Of a DNA stretch of 64,000 bases, positions 16,398-24,824 are shown one piece after another. Numbering within the stretch: position 1 is the first letter of the stretch; the number at the start of each line of letters is the position of its first letter. The translations under genes were made by a program, and so were the position numbers. The notes under the pieces were generated by a model. It was given only the letters and a program-made list of their open reading frames with translations, did not search any database and was not told where the DNA came from. This DNA is from Ornithinibacillus gellani (GTDB lineage: Bacteria; Bacillota; Bacilli; Bacillales; Amphibacillaceae), in the NCBI RefSeq assembly GCF_003730295.1, contig NZ_QTSZ01000005.1:1-64000 (forward strand), in the 5' to 3' direction.

Positions 16398-16760
16398 TCA
16401 TTCTTTCGTTTCAATGATAACTTGCGCAACGGCATATGCTTTACTATGGCTAATAGAAATAAATAATTGATGCGCTTCATAGCCTGCAACCTTCAAAGTA
16501 GGTGCACCATTTGCATCTGGCATAACTTCTATATCTTGAAAGCTCAATTGACCAATACCCGTACCAGTTGCTTTCGCAAAGGCTTCCTTTGCCGCAAATC
16601 GTCCCGCCAAAAATTCCATCTGTCGTTTTTCAGTACCGCAAATGGCGTATTGTTCCTGCTCTTTTTCAGTTAGAATGCGAGAAGGAAAACGTTGATTTTT
16701 CTTAACACTTTCTGTTATTCTGTCTATTTCAATAATGTCAATTCCAATACCTTTTATCAT
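16398..16760 (-). CDS. acpS: Holo-acyl carrier protein synthase
   Basis: A 120-residue 4'-phosphopantetheinyl transferase that activates acyl carrier protein. The magnesium-binding aspartate is in GIGIDIIEIDRI (residues 4-15) and the glutamate in FAAKEAFAKATGTG (about residue 57). The ATG at 16760 gives the B. subtilis length; the frame extends upstream to 16799 without support. The last bases encode VIIETKE. Confidence 0.94.
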   Translation of the reverse strand: MIKGIGIDIIEIDRITESVKKNQRFPSRILTEKEQEQYAICGTEKRQMEFLAGRFAAKEAFAKATGTGIGQLSFQDIEVMPDANGAPTLKVAGYEAHQLFISISHSKAYAVAQVIIETKE

Positions 16761-16891
16761 GTTTTTTCGAAACCCTTCATTGTATAATATAATTAGCAAA
16801 GCTTAGTTATTTGATCATTTGGTCATACTGAAACCACTATGGTTATCATATCATGTACGAAAAGCAATAAGCATGATAATCTTTTATCTAA

Positions 16892-17209
16892 TAAAGTGAA
16901 ACTTCAATCTGTGGGGGGTCTTCGCACTTCCCCCACGGATTGTTAGTTGAACCAATCAGGCCTTTACTGGCTGTTGATACTCCACCTACAATGCTTGTGA
17001 TCAACAATAATTATTGACGTGGGGGGCTTACAGCCAGTTAATCTGTGATAAAGTGAAACTTCAATCTGTGGGGGGTTTTGCACTTCCCCCCACGGATTGT
17101 TAGTTGAACCAATCAGGCCTTTACTGGCTGTTGATACCCCACTTACCATGCTTGTGATCAACTATAATTATTGACGTGGGGGGCTTACAGCCAGTTAATC
17201 CGTGATAAA
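16892..17209. repeat. R156 repeat array, two tandem units
   Basis: Units start at 16892 and near 17048 (156 bp apart). Hairpin 1 here is AATCTGTGGGGG/CCCCCACGGATT, whereas other loci have AATCAGTGGGG/CCCCACTGATT. The changed positions still pair (one as T-G), so pairing is kept. The array fills the divergent intergenic space between acpS and the rhomboid gene, 27 bases before the latter's start codon. Confidence 0.85.
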
Positions 17210-17235
17210 TAATCATGCCCCAAAGGAGGTTCACT

Positions 17236-18012
17236 GTGTTTATTCGAACAGAAAGAAGTATAAAAGAATTCAGCAAGCTATACCCTATGATTACGACTCT
17301 CATCATTATCCATGTATTGCTTTGGCTGCTCATTAATTTACTCCAGCTCCCAATTGGTGAGCTAATATATGCGCTTGGGGCAGGTAGCAATTATTACATT
17401 CTTCAGGGAGAATTTTGGCGGTTATTTACGCCAATCTTTTTACATGCTGATTTCATGCATATGTTGTTTAATTCTTTTGCATTGGTATTGTTTGGCCCCG
17501 CATTGGAGCAAATGCTTGGCAAAGGCAAGTTCCTGCTTGGTTATTTTGGAGCAGGCATCATCGGTAATATTGGGACGCTTTTATTAGGTCCAAATGATTT
17601 TTGGTATATTCATGTAGGGGCTTCTGGTGCCATTTATGGGTTATTCGGTATCTATATTTTCATCGTAGCTTTCCGTAAGCATCTAATGGATCAACAAAGT
17701 ACACAAATCGTAATGATTATCTTCATTATCGGGCTTGTCATGACCTTTATTCAACCAAATATTAACGTGTACGGTCATGTTTTTGGCTTTATTGGTGGAT
17801 TTGCACTCGCACCACTTATCCTCATCGGTGCAAAACCATTTAATTCCTGGCGGGTTGTTCATGTGCGAGCGGACGATGAGATTGCATTTGATCCAAATCG
17901 TTGGAATAAAAAAAGCTTGATCCCACGAAAATGGAAAACAAATCTGCCATGGATTCTACTTGGCATCCTCATTCTATTTGGCTTACTGAGCCGCCTTGGC
18001 ATATTAGGCTAA
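17236..18012 (+). CDS. Rhomboid-family intramembrane serine protease (YdcA-like)
   Basis: A 258-residue polytopic membrane protein. The catalytic serine is in HVGASGAIYG (about residue 130) and the histidine in NVYGHVFGFIGG (about 181). The helix after loop L1 carries HADFMHMLFNS. Six or seven hydrophobic segments are apparent. GTG at 17236 is chosen because AAAGGAGG lies six bases upstream. Substrate unknown. The equivalent B. subtilis gene ydcA lies at the same place between cshA and acpS. Confidence 0.88.
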   Translation: MFIRTERSIKEFSKLYPMITTLIIIHVLLWLLINLLQLPIGELIYALGAGSNYYILQGEFWRLFTPIFLHADFMHMLFNSFALVLFGPALEQMLGKGKFLLGYFGAGIIGNIGTLLLGPNDFWYIHVGASGAIYGLFGIYIFIVAFRKHLMDQQSTQIVMIIFIIGLVMTFIQPNINVYGHVFGFIGGFALAPLILIGAKPFNSWRVVHVRADDEIAFDPNRWNKKSLIPRKWKTNLPWILLGILILFGLLSRLGILG

Positions 18013-18015
18013 TCC

Positions 18016-18060
18016 AAAAAAACAGCTTGCAGAAAAATATTTTTCCTGCAAGCTGTTTTT
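18016..18060. terminator. Bidirectional terminator between the rhomboid gene and cshA
   Basis: AAAACAGCTTGCAG pairs with CTGCAAGCTGTTTT, flanked by A and T runs. It ends both convergent transcripts. Confidence 0.85.
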
Positions 18061-18063
18061 GTA

Positions 18064-19530
18064 TTAATCTTGTTTTCTGCGTCGTTGGAAATTCCCTTTA
18101 CGGTTTCTTCCACCCTGTGGGTTACGTCCCCCACCTTGGTTTCGTTTTCCATAAAAGCGATTATTATTGGAACGGCGTTTATTATCAGAACGCTGTGCTT
18201 TCTTGACACTGACTGGTGCAACAGATGAAATACGAACTGGTACATCTCTGCGCTCTTTCGTCATGAGCTTCAATGCAGCAGCAACGACTGAAATCGAGTC
18301 ATGCTCTTGAAGTAATTCACTTGCTGTTTGATGATAAGCTTTTAAATCCTTTTCTTCAATTGTTTTCAATAGCTTATCTGCTGTTACCTGTTGCTGTCCA
18401 CGCTGCGCCTCTTGATTTGTTGGCGGAACCATACGCTTCATCTTACTCTTAGTAACGCGTTCAATCAGCTTCAAATGAGCCATTTCTCTTGGTGTAATAA
18501 AGGAAATAGCTTCTCCGGTACGTCCAGCACGTCCCGTTCGTCCGATACGGTGTACATAGCTTTCCGGATCCTGTGGAATATCAAAATTATACACATGGGT
18601 TACACCGGAAATATCAAGTCCACGCGCAGCTACGTCTGTTGCAACTAAGACATCTACACGACCATTTTTAAATTTATTCAAGACAGACATACGCTTGCCT
18701 TGTGTTAGGTCTCCATGAATACCTTCAGCACGGAAGCCTCTTGCTTGCAAGCCTTCTGTAATCTCGTCTACACGCTTTTTCGTACGACTAAACACAATTG
18801 CCAAATCTGGATCATGAATATCCAAATGGTTGCTTAGTGTATCAAATTTATTACGTTCTGGTACTTCAACAAAATACTGATCAATGTTTTCGACAGTCAT
18901 TTCTTTTGCTTTGACCTTGATTTCTTTCGGGTTCTTCATCAGGTTCGTTGCAATATCACGGATTTCTCTTGGCATGGTTGCTGAGAAGAGCAATGTCTGT
19001 CTTTCTTCAGGGACACTCTTTAAAATATCTCGGATATCATCGATGAAGCCCATGTTTAACATTTCATCTGCTTCATCCAATACAACAATTTCCACATTGT
19101 CCGTACGAATTGTCTTTCTGCGAAGGTGATCCAATAATCTTCCTGGTGTTGCTACAACAATTTGTGGACCATCCTTCAATGAACGGATTTGTCTGTCCAT
19201 ATGCTGTCCACCGTAAACTGGTAATGCACGGACACGTTTAAATTTAGCAAGACGGTTGATTTCCTCTGCTACCTGAATTGCCAATTCTCTTGTCGGTGCG
19301 ACAACAAGACCTTGAATTTTTCTTTTGTTGGAATCAATTTTTTCAATCATTGGAATCCCAAATGCAGCTGTTTTCCCAGTACCTGTTTGTGCCTGTCCAA
19401 TGACGTCGTTGCCTTCCATTGCAAGTGGAATGGTTTGTGCTTGAATTGGTGTTGATTCCTCAAAGCCCATCTTTTCCAATGCTTTCATAAGTGGTTCCGT
19501 AATGCCTAATTCATTAAATGGTTTTGTCAC
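18064..19530 (-). CDS. cshA: DEAD-box RNA helicase CshA
   Basis: A 488-residue ATP-dependent RNA helicase; CshA is part of RNA-degradation and cold-adaptation machinery in Firmicutes. Motifs in order: Q motif ([13 protein letters not shown]), Walker [19 protein letters not shown] (VLDEADEM), SAT, and motif [15 protein letters not shown]. The C-terminal tail (about 435-488) is rich in Arg, Gly and Asn, suited to RNA binding. The start is a GTG at 19530 with AAGGAG about 12 bases upstream. A structured leader with a terminator-like hairpin precedes it. Confidence 0.93.
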   Translation of the reverse strand: MTKPFNELGITEPLMKALEKMGFEESTPIQAQTIPLAMEGNDVIGQAQTGTGKTAAFGIPMIEKIDSNKRKIQGLVVAPTRELAIQVAEEINRLAKFKRVRALPVYGGQHMDRQIRSLKDGPQIVVATPGRLLDHLRRKTIRTDNVEIVVLDEADEMLNMGFIDDIRDILKSVPEERQTLLFSATMPREIRDIATNLMKNPKEIKVKAKEMTVENIDQYFVEVPERNKFDTLSNHLDIHDPDLAIVFSRTKKRVDEITEGLQARGFRAEGIHGDLTQGKRMSVLNKFKNGRVDVLVATDVAARGLDISGVTHVYNFDIPQDPESYVHRIGRTGRAGRTGEAISFITPREMAHLKLIERVTKSKMKRMVPPTNQEAQRGQQQVTADKLLKTIEEKDLKAYHQTASELLQEHDSISVVAAALKLMTKERRDVPVRISSVAPVSVKKAQRSDNKRRSNNNRFYGKRNQGGGRNPQGGRNRKGNFQRRRKQD

Positions 19531-19693
19531 GTTGTTACTCTACTCCTTTTTCCTCTTAAAATATTGGCTGTATTTCCAAAAACCGTTGCTTGGTAGCGAA
19601 GATTTTTTATACTTAAACCCATAGAAGTGGTTACTTTCCGAATAGCGGTCACAGGGCTTATACTGGCTGCCGCTCTATAAATTACATAGCCAT

Positions 19694-19732
19694 AAAAAAA
19701 GGCTTCACCCAAAATTTTGGAAAGAGGCCCTC
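19694..19732 (-). terminator. Terminator-like hairpin inside the cshA leader
   Basis: On the minus strand the sequence GGGCCTCTTTCC-AAAATT-TTGGGTGAAGCC is followed by seven T. It lies about 160 bases upstream of the cshA start codon, between the putative promoter and the gene. A second hairpin (GCGG/CCGC arms near 19640-19675) follows it. It may attenuate transcription. Confidence 0.5.
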
Positions 19733-19765
19733 TGTGAATTGTAAGCATCTCATAACAGTTAATTC

Positions 19766-19774
19766 ATGATACCA
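19766..19774 (-). promoter_or_regulatory. Extended -10 promoter of cshA
   Basis: TGGTATCAT on the minus strand fits an extended -10 (TGN-TATCAT). The transcript would carry a leader of about 230 bases. Confidence 0.4.
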
Positions 19775-19911
19775 TACTTCACGGCAATATTTCCACTATC
19801 TACAATGTGAATTTTAAAGTTTAGCATGGTAAAATAGATGGAAACCCTTTCAGTTTTTAAATCTTAAATTCGGCAATAAATAATATATAGCACCAGAGAG
19901 GAGTAATTTAC

Positions 19912-20820
19912 TTGAGACTACCACCAATCAATCCATATTTTGTCATCGTCATTGGCTCCATATCGGTCTCTTCCTCTGCTATTTTGGTGAAATTAGCGGC
20001 AGGTACACCCGCTGCTATGATTGCTAATTATCGGCTTGTTTTTGCCGTTTTATTCATGCTGCCGATCGTTTTATTAAAATATCGACATGAACTAAAACTA
20101 ATTCAGCGGAAGGATTGGATTTTTTCCACTCTAGCTGGAATCTTTCTAGCGTTTCATTTTATTTTGTGGTTCGAGTCGTTGAATTATACGTCTGTGGCAA
20201 GCTCTGTTGTGCTCGTCTCACTGCAGCCAATTTTTGCCTTCCTCGGAACTTATTTATTTTTTCAGGAACGATTTTCACCAGCTGCCTTGATTAGTATGAT
20301 TATTGCGTTGCTCGGAAGTATCATCATCAGCTGGGGTGACTTACAGATGAGTGGTGTGGCGCTGTTTGGTGATATACTTGCTCTACTTGGTGCAGTGATG
20401 ATAACCATATATTTTTTATTAGGGCAAAGTGTCCGAAAGCGGCTATCCATTATGACGTATACCTTTGTCATCTATAGTATTGCTGCTATTGTTTTAATTG
20501 CGTATAATATCATTCTTAGTAATCCTTTTATTGGATTTCCAACGAGTCATTGGTGGATTTTTATCGCTTTAGCCATCATTCCAACGTTTCTTGGTCACAC
20601 TTTATTTAATTGGGCATTGAAATGGCTCAGTACGGCAACCATTTCCATGGGGATTATCTTTGAACCAGTGGGCGCTTCTATCCTGGCCTATTTCATTTTA
20701 GGTGAAAAAATTAGTTATTCACAATGGTTAGGTGGGTCTGTCGTATTATTCGGCCTATTTTTATTCACAATGGGTACAGCACGCAAGCGGAATGTTACGA
20801 TTTCCAAAAAGATCAAATAA
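19912..20820 (+). CDS. EamA-family (drug/metabolite) transporter
   Basis: A 302-residue inner-membrane protein with ten predicted hydrophobic helices in two EamA repeats of about 140 residues. Family features include the ALI-type ends of each repeat (FLGTYLFFQERFSPAALISM about 115-134 and EPVGASILAYFILGEKISYS in the second half). Such proteins export metabolites or amino acids; the substrate is not predictable. It starts at TTG with GAGAGGAG upstream. It is followed by degV with a 64-base gap on the same strand. Confidence 0.85.
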   Translation: MRLPPINPYFVIVIGSISVSSSAILVKLAAGTPAAMIANYRLVFAVLFMLPIVLLKYRHELKLIQRKDWIFSTLAGIFLAFHFILWFESLNYTSVASSVVLVSLQPIFAFLGTYLFFQERFSPAALISMIIALLGSIIISWGDLQMSGVALFGDILALLGAVMITIYFLLGQSVRKRLSIMTYTFVIYSIAAIVLIAYNIILSNPFIGFPTSHWWIFIALAIIPTFLGHTLFNWALKWLSTATISMGIIFEPVGASILAYFILGEKISYSQWLGGSVVLFGLFLFTMGTARKRNVTISKKIK

Positions 20821-20884
20821 TTATATAGGAACCATTCTAATAAGCTGTTATACTTACAGTAACGAGATAGAAATGGGTGAAGAA

Positions 20885-21736
20885 ATGGAAATTCAATTAA
20901 TGACAGATGGTGGCGCGGATATCCCGGTACGGATCAGTAGCTTACGGGATATTAAAGTAGTGCCATTATATATACATTTTAAAGAAGATCATTATAAAAG
21001 CAGTGAAATAGAATTGGCTAATTTTTTTCAGAAGATTCGAGAAACTGGTGAATTGCCCCGTTCCTCTGCACCAAGCCCGAATGATTTTTATGAAGCATAT
21101 AAACAAGTTGACCCAAATAATCCAATCATTATGCTAAGTCTTTCCAAGGCTTTGAGCAGCACATATGATAACGCTGTTGCAGCAAAAACCATGCTATTGG
21201 AAGAAGAACCCAATCGTCGCATCGCTGTCATTAATACAAAGACTGCATCTTGCGGTATTGCCCTCCTATTGCATGAGTCTGTAAAAATGCTTGAACATCA
21301 AGCAAGCTTTGAAGAGATTGTGAACCATATCGAGGAAAGGGTAGAGCAAACAACTACTTTATTCGTGTTAAAATCCTTGGATAATCTCATTTTGGGCGGA
21401 CGACTGGATAAGGTAAAAGGTGCCATTGCAAAAACCTTGAATATCAAATTGCTTATGCGCGCCAGCTCGGAAGGTGCCATTGAAGTTTCAGAAAAAGTGC
21501 GCGGAGAGAAAAAATCAATTCGCCGCTTCATCGAGCAAATTGGTGATTACACTCGAAACATGGAAGACAAAATCATTACGCTAACCCACTGCAATGCAGA
21601 AGAACATGCAAAGGGAGTTTTAGCGGAAATTATGGATAAATACAGTTTCAAAGATTCATATATAACCGAAACCGGACCACTCATTTCAACCTATGGCGGA
21701 GAAGGCGCACTTGTAATCTCCTTTTTTAAAGATTAA
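20885..21736 (+). CDS. DegV-family fatty-acid-binding protein
   Basis: About 283 residues. DegV/FakB proteins bind a fatty acid and present it to the kinase FakA. The family signatures seen are MTDGGADIP near the N-terminus, SSAPSPNDF (about 61), SLSKALSSTY (about 88) and LDNLILGGR (about 165). The start could be ATG 20885 or ATG 20873; neither has a strong ribosome-binding site, and I prefer 20885 because it matches the usual N-terminus. The open frame to 20732 overlaps the EamA gene and is not credible. Confidence 0.85.
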   Translation: MEIQLMTDGGADIPVRISSLRDIKVVPLYIHFKEDHYKSSEIELANFFQKIRETGELPRSSAPSPNDFYEAYKQVDPNNPIIMLSLSKALSSTYDNAVAAKTMLLEEEPNRRIAVINTKTASCGIALLLHESVKMLEHQASFEEIVNHIEERVEQTTTLFVLKSLDNLILGGRLDKVKGAIAKTLNIKLLMRASSEGAIEVSEKVRGEKKSIRRFIEQIGDYTRNMEDKIITLTHCNAEEHAKGVLAEIMDKYSFKDSYITETGPLISTYGGEGALVISFFKD

Positions 21737-21799
21737 AAGTGCCTTTAGCGATGCTTTTGCTGTATTAACTTTACGGCTCACCCTTATGAAGGAGGGTGT

Positions 21800-22065
21800 A
21801 AGGAGTACCGTTTAGTTTTCGAGGATTCCAACTCGATTTTTTGACGCATTCGGCTGAACCGTTTAGTTTTCGGGGATTCCGTACTGATTTTTTGACGATT
21901 CCAGCTGAACCGTTTAGTTTTCGGGGATTTCGAATCGATTTTTTGACGATTCCAGCTGAACCGTTTAGTTTTCGAGGATTCCAACTCGATTTTTTGACGC
22001 ATTCAGCTGAACCGTTTAGTTTTCGGCGTTTCACACTCGATTTTTTGACGCATCACTTGTATTCG
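21800..22065. repeat. 51-bp tandem repeat, five units (family TR51, locus 1)
   Basis: GTTTAGTTTTC recurs at 21810, 21861, 21912, 21963 and 22014, exactly 51 bp apart, each followed by a less conserved stretch and then GATTTTTTGACG. Because 51 is divisible by three, frames stay open on both strands without real coding. It lies between convergent degV and the esterase gene. The same unit occurs at 40745-41410. Confidence 0.9.
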
Positions 22066-22136
22066 TCAAATTCCTATCGATTCCGTACCAATTTTTAACG
22101 AATATGTGCATTCCGCATATGTATGTCATCAGATGG

Positions 22137-22195
22137 AAAAGGGAGAAAGCCGACAAGTGCTGCGATAGCGCTTTTCGTTGGCTTTCTTCCTTTTT
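22137..22195. terminator. Bidirectional terminator near the esterase 3' end
   Basis: GAGAAAGCCGAC pairs imperfectly with GTTGGCTTTCTTC, with GTGC/GCGC pairing nearer the loop. T-rich tracts flank both sides. Confidence 0.6.
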
Positions 22196-22215
22196 TACAT
22201 TCCAAATACCTGCGA

Positions 22216-22920
22216 TCAAACTTCTTGATTTTCTGGTTGAGACAAGAATTGATACACCATCGTATTTAATGTATCCTTATCACTTCCTAAACAAATCAAA
22301 TGTCTGGATCTTTCAAAAAAGACAACCTCTTTTTTCTGTGAAGGGATTTCTTTTTCCAGGTAGTATGCCGTGCGATATGGTACCATTCCATCCATATGGC
22401 CTTGTGCAATGAGCACTGGCGATTCTACATTCTTTAAGTATTTCCTTGTAAATTTTAACAGCTTTAAAAATTCAATGTTCGCTTTCATCGGGACAGACCG
22501 TAATTTCTTTTTATAATGCATAAATAGTTTATTCTCTTTCAACGTGCCTTTAAAAGCATCCATGATGACTTGACCTAAATCAAGGCTAATTTGTTTAAAG
22601 GATAAATACTTTCCTGCGGTTGCCAGCAGCACAAGCTTGTCAACTTTATATTTTGCAGCTAGGTAGACGGCAATCATCCCCCCCATGGAAAAGCCAATCA
22701 AATATATTTGATCATATTTCTTTTTCATTTGCTGGAGCGATTTTTCAGCAGCAGTAATCCATTTATCATGTGTTGTGCCTTCCAAAGCCAGCTTTTCACC
22801 ATGGCCGGGCAATGTTGGCGTATTAATTTCCCAGTTTGTATGCTCCTTTAAGTATTCCGTTAATGGCTTTAATTCATACGGACCACCTGTGTAACCATGA
22901 ATTACTAGACATCCTATCAT
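22216..22920 (-). CDS. Carboxylesterase, Est30/EstA-like alpha/beta hydrolase
   Basis: A 234-residue cytosolic hydrolase of short-chain esters. The nucleophile elbow GFSMGG (Ser about residue 97), the aspartate in GHMDGMVP (about 183) and the histidine in RSRHLICLG (about 211) complete the triad, and the oxyanion segment IHGYTGGP is near the N-terminus. Homologues in bacilli often sit beside rnr/smpB; that context is absent here. Confidence 0.85.
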   Translation of the reverse strand: MIGCLVIHGYTGGPYELKPLTEYLKEHTNWEINTPTLPGHGEKLALEGTTHDKWITAAEKSLQQMKKKYDQIYLIGFSMGGMIAVYLAAKYKVDKLVLLATAGKYLSFKQISLDLGQVIMDAFKGTLKENKLFMHYKKKLRSVPMKANIEFLKLLKFTRKYLKNVESPVLIAQGHMDGMVPYRTAYYLEKEIPSQKKEVVFFERSRHLICLGSDKDTLNTMVYQFLSQPENQEV

Positions 22921-23054
22921 TGCTCATTCTCCTAACGATTTATACTGGCACGTGCACCCAAAAATCATGCACTTTGGCTTTATTTATTGTGCTACCTTTC
23001 TTTTACCCTTTTTCCACTGAAAATATGACAAATTACGCGTTTTTAATGAAATAG

Positions 23055-23090
23055 AAAGAAGCCACGGCATAAGAGACGACGGCTTCTTAC
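23055..23090 (-). terminator. Terminator after the YppG-like gene
   Basis: On the minus strand AAGAAGCCGTCG and CGTGGCTTCTTT form the stem, followed by CTATTT. It overlaps the stop codon region. Confidence 0.55.
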
Positions 23091-23644
23091 TACGAACGAA
23101 TACTTTTCATAAGTGCTCCAAATTGTTTGACGATTGGAGCGACCTGGTGATAGGTATTTGCAATTTGACCAACAGTTGACAGCATTTTATCAAAATCTAT
23201 CTGTCCATTTGTGTTTTGAAAAGGGGACGGGGCGTTGGAAGATGGTGGTGAAGACTGTTGCTGAATTGGTTGTGATTGCTGTGATGATTGCATATAACCA
23301 TTTTCCGTAAACTGGGGTTGCTGCATATCATTCCCCATATATGGTGGTAACCCATGCTGTAGCTCATTTTCTTCCAAATATGGTGGATGTGAACCTTGGT
23401 GATACGTCCAATCCAATTGTTGAGATGATGAACCCTGAATAGGATAGTTTCCTTGTGAATGGACGTTTTCATGCCAATTCGCAGGTTGCTGTGGCTTTGC
23501 ATAGTAGGAAAATGGAGTATGTTGATTGTAGGTTGGCTGTTGGATTGGTTCATCAAATTCGTATGGTTGCCAATGCTGTATATTTGTATTTCGAGCCTGA
23601 TATTGGTTCCCATACCCTTGATAAGGATATCTTTTTGTTCTCAT
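23090..23644 (-). CDS. YppG-like Gln/Pro-rich protein
   Basis: About 184 residues. Most of the protein (1-140) is low-complexity and rich in Gln, Pro, Tyr and His. The last 45 residues (FDKMLSTVGQIANTYHQV, then APIVKQFGALMKSIR) match the conserved end of YppG-family proteins of spore-formers. The composition is like that of spore coat proteins, but a coat location is inference. The ATG at 23644 is chosen because AAAAGGA is well placed; a GTG three codons earlier is possible. Confidence 0.7.
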   Translation of the reverse strand: MRTKRYPYQGYGNQYQARNTNIQHWQPYEFDEPIQQPTYNQHTPFSYYAKPQQPANWHENVHSQGNYPIQGSSSQQLDWTYHQGSHPPYLEENELQHGLPPYMGNDMQQPQFTENGYMQSSQQSQPIQQQSSPPSSNAPSPFQNTNGQIDFDKMLSTVGQIANTYHQVAPIVKQFGALMKSIRS

Positions 23645-23745
23645 TTGATGCACATCCTTTTATTTTGCCTGCTTACTTTTTAGGATATGCAAAAAGTGAA
23701 TCCTTGTGCGTATTTTTGCACGTATTGTGTTGGCGTAACGATAGA

Positions 23746-24003
23746 TTAAAACGATGCCCCATTTACACCTAAGGCTTGCTTTATTCGATTGAATTGTAAC
23801 CCCAAAATAACTCGCGAACCATTCTTCACAAAAGTAGCTGGTGTTCCGTATACTCCTTGGTCCTGCAGTTCCTTCATATATTCTCTATTGTCCGTGACAT
23901 TTTTGGTTTCATAAGAAATATTCCACGCATCCAATTGTTCCAATAGGTCATCACACTTCTCACAATTATTGCTAATAAAGATAACAGCTTCCTTGACACT
24001 CAT
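23746..24003 (-). CDS. Glutaredoxin-like protein
   Basis: An 85-residue thioredoxin-fold protein with a C-x2-C redox motif (NNCEKCDD, Cys14 and Cys17) and a cis-proline loop (YGTPATFV about residue 52). Its target is unknown. It probably has its own promoter, since about 350 bases separate it from the marR-type gene upstream. Confidence 0.8.
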   Translation of the reverse strand: MSVKEAVIFISNNCEKCDDLLEQLDAWNISYETKNVTDNREYMKELQDQGVYGTPATFVKNGSRVILGLQFNRIKQALGVNGASF

Positions 24004-24350
24004 GTATCGATCCTCCTAAAAAATAAAAAACGTTAAACTGTCTTGTCACATGTAAAATATACCCACTTCATTCAAACAATAAACTGTATATTTCATTTAT
24101 GTGACAACAATCATGAATTTTAGTCGACAAAAAAGATGTCGCTTCATTCCTACCCTTTCGTTGACTGACTACGTTGTATGGTGGAAAGACGACACCTTAT
24201 AGTTGGAATGAACAACCCGTATGCAGGGGAATACATACGAGCCGTTTCATCACTTATGTTATATATATCCGAGAAACTAAAAAACAAAACATGAAATCAC
24301 TCTTTTTTTGCTATCCATTGGGCAACACCAGTTAAATAAACATAACACCT
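24004..24350. other. Intergenic stretch without a recognised gene
   Basis: This 347-base gap separates two minus-strand genes. Short complementary stretches occur (GATGTCG near 24136 and GACGACAC near 24189), which could pair, but there is no T-tract, no R156 or TR51 unit and no credible reading frame. Confidence 0.5.
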
Positions 24351-24800
24351 TTAATACGTTCGAATGTTTGTGCCTAGTTTTTTCAATAAATGAGTAACTT
24401 GCTTTTTTTCGTCCAAGGTTAATCCATTTGTCAGTTGTTCAATTTTTGACCAATGCCCTGGGAAGATGGTATCTAATAATTCGTGACCAGATGCCGTCAA
24501 GGCTGCCAATGTAATCCGCCTATCGACTGGACTAGGCATTCTTTTGAGTAGACCTTTATTTTCCAACTTATCAATCACATAGGTTAGACTGCCACTAGCC
24601 AGCAGAATTTTTTTGCCTATTTTTTGCAAAGGTGTTTCACCGCGATGGTAGAGTAGTTCTAATACGGCAAAATCTGTCAATCGTAGTCCCCGCGTTTGGA
24701 TATCCTTTTCTACCTCTTCCATCATGACGCGATATGTTTTCGACAATACGACAAAAAGTTTTAAAGATGGGTCATGCTTCTTATCAAAAAGTCCAGTCAT
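24351..24800 (-). CDS. MarR-family transcriptional regulator, MhqR-like
   Basis: A 149-residue dimeric winged-helix repressor. The region FAVLELLYHRGETPLQKIG, then KKILLASGSLTYVIDKLE (about 44-82) and the wing with DRRITLAALT are close to B. subtilis MhqR, which senses quinones and diamide. Typical MhqR targets (dioxygenases, azoreductase) are not adjacent; the upstream ABC transporter genes are co-directional with a 24-base gap and may be linked. Confidence 0.82.
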   Translation of the reverse strand: MTGLFDKKHDPSLKLFVVLSKTYRVMMEEVEKDIQTRGLRLTDFAVLELLYHRGETPLQKIGKKILLASGSLTYVIDKLENKGLLKRMPSPVDRRITLAALTASGHELLDTIFPGHWSKIEQLTNGLTLDEKKQVTHLLKKLGTNIRTY

Positions 24801-24824
24801 GCTGCCATTCCCCTTTCCTCCGCT

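Noticed and set aside
17121-17390. Minus-strand frame at the R156 array and rhomboid start
   Set aside because: It runs through repeat DNA and overlaps the rhomboid gene on the opposite strand.
19527-19748. A 73-codon minus-strand frame upstream of cshA
   Set aside because: It covers the terminator-like leader hairpin and has no family likeness; better explained as leader RNA.
21771-22098. Small repetitive proteins at TR51 locus 1
   Set aside because: Same reason as locus 2: 51-bp periodicity keeps all frames open.
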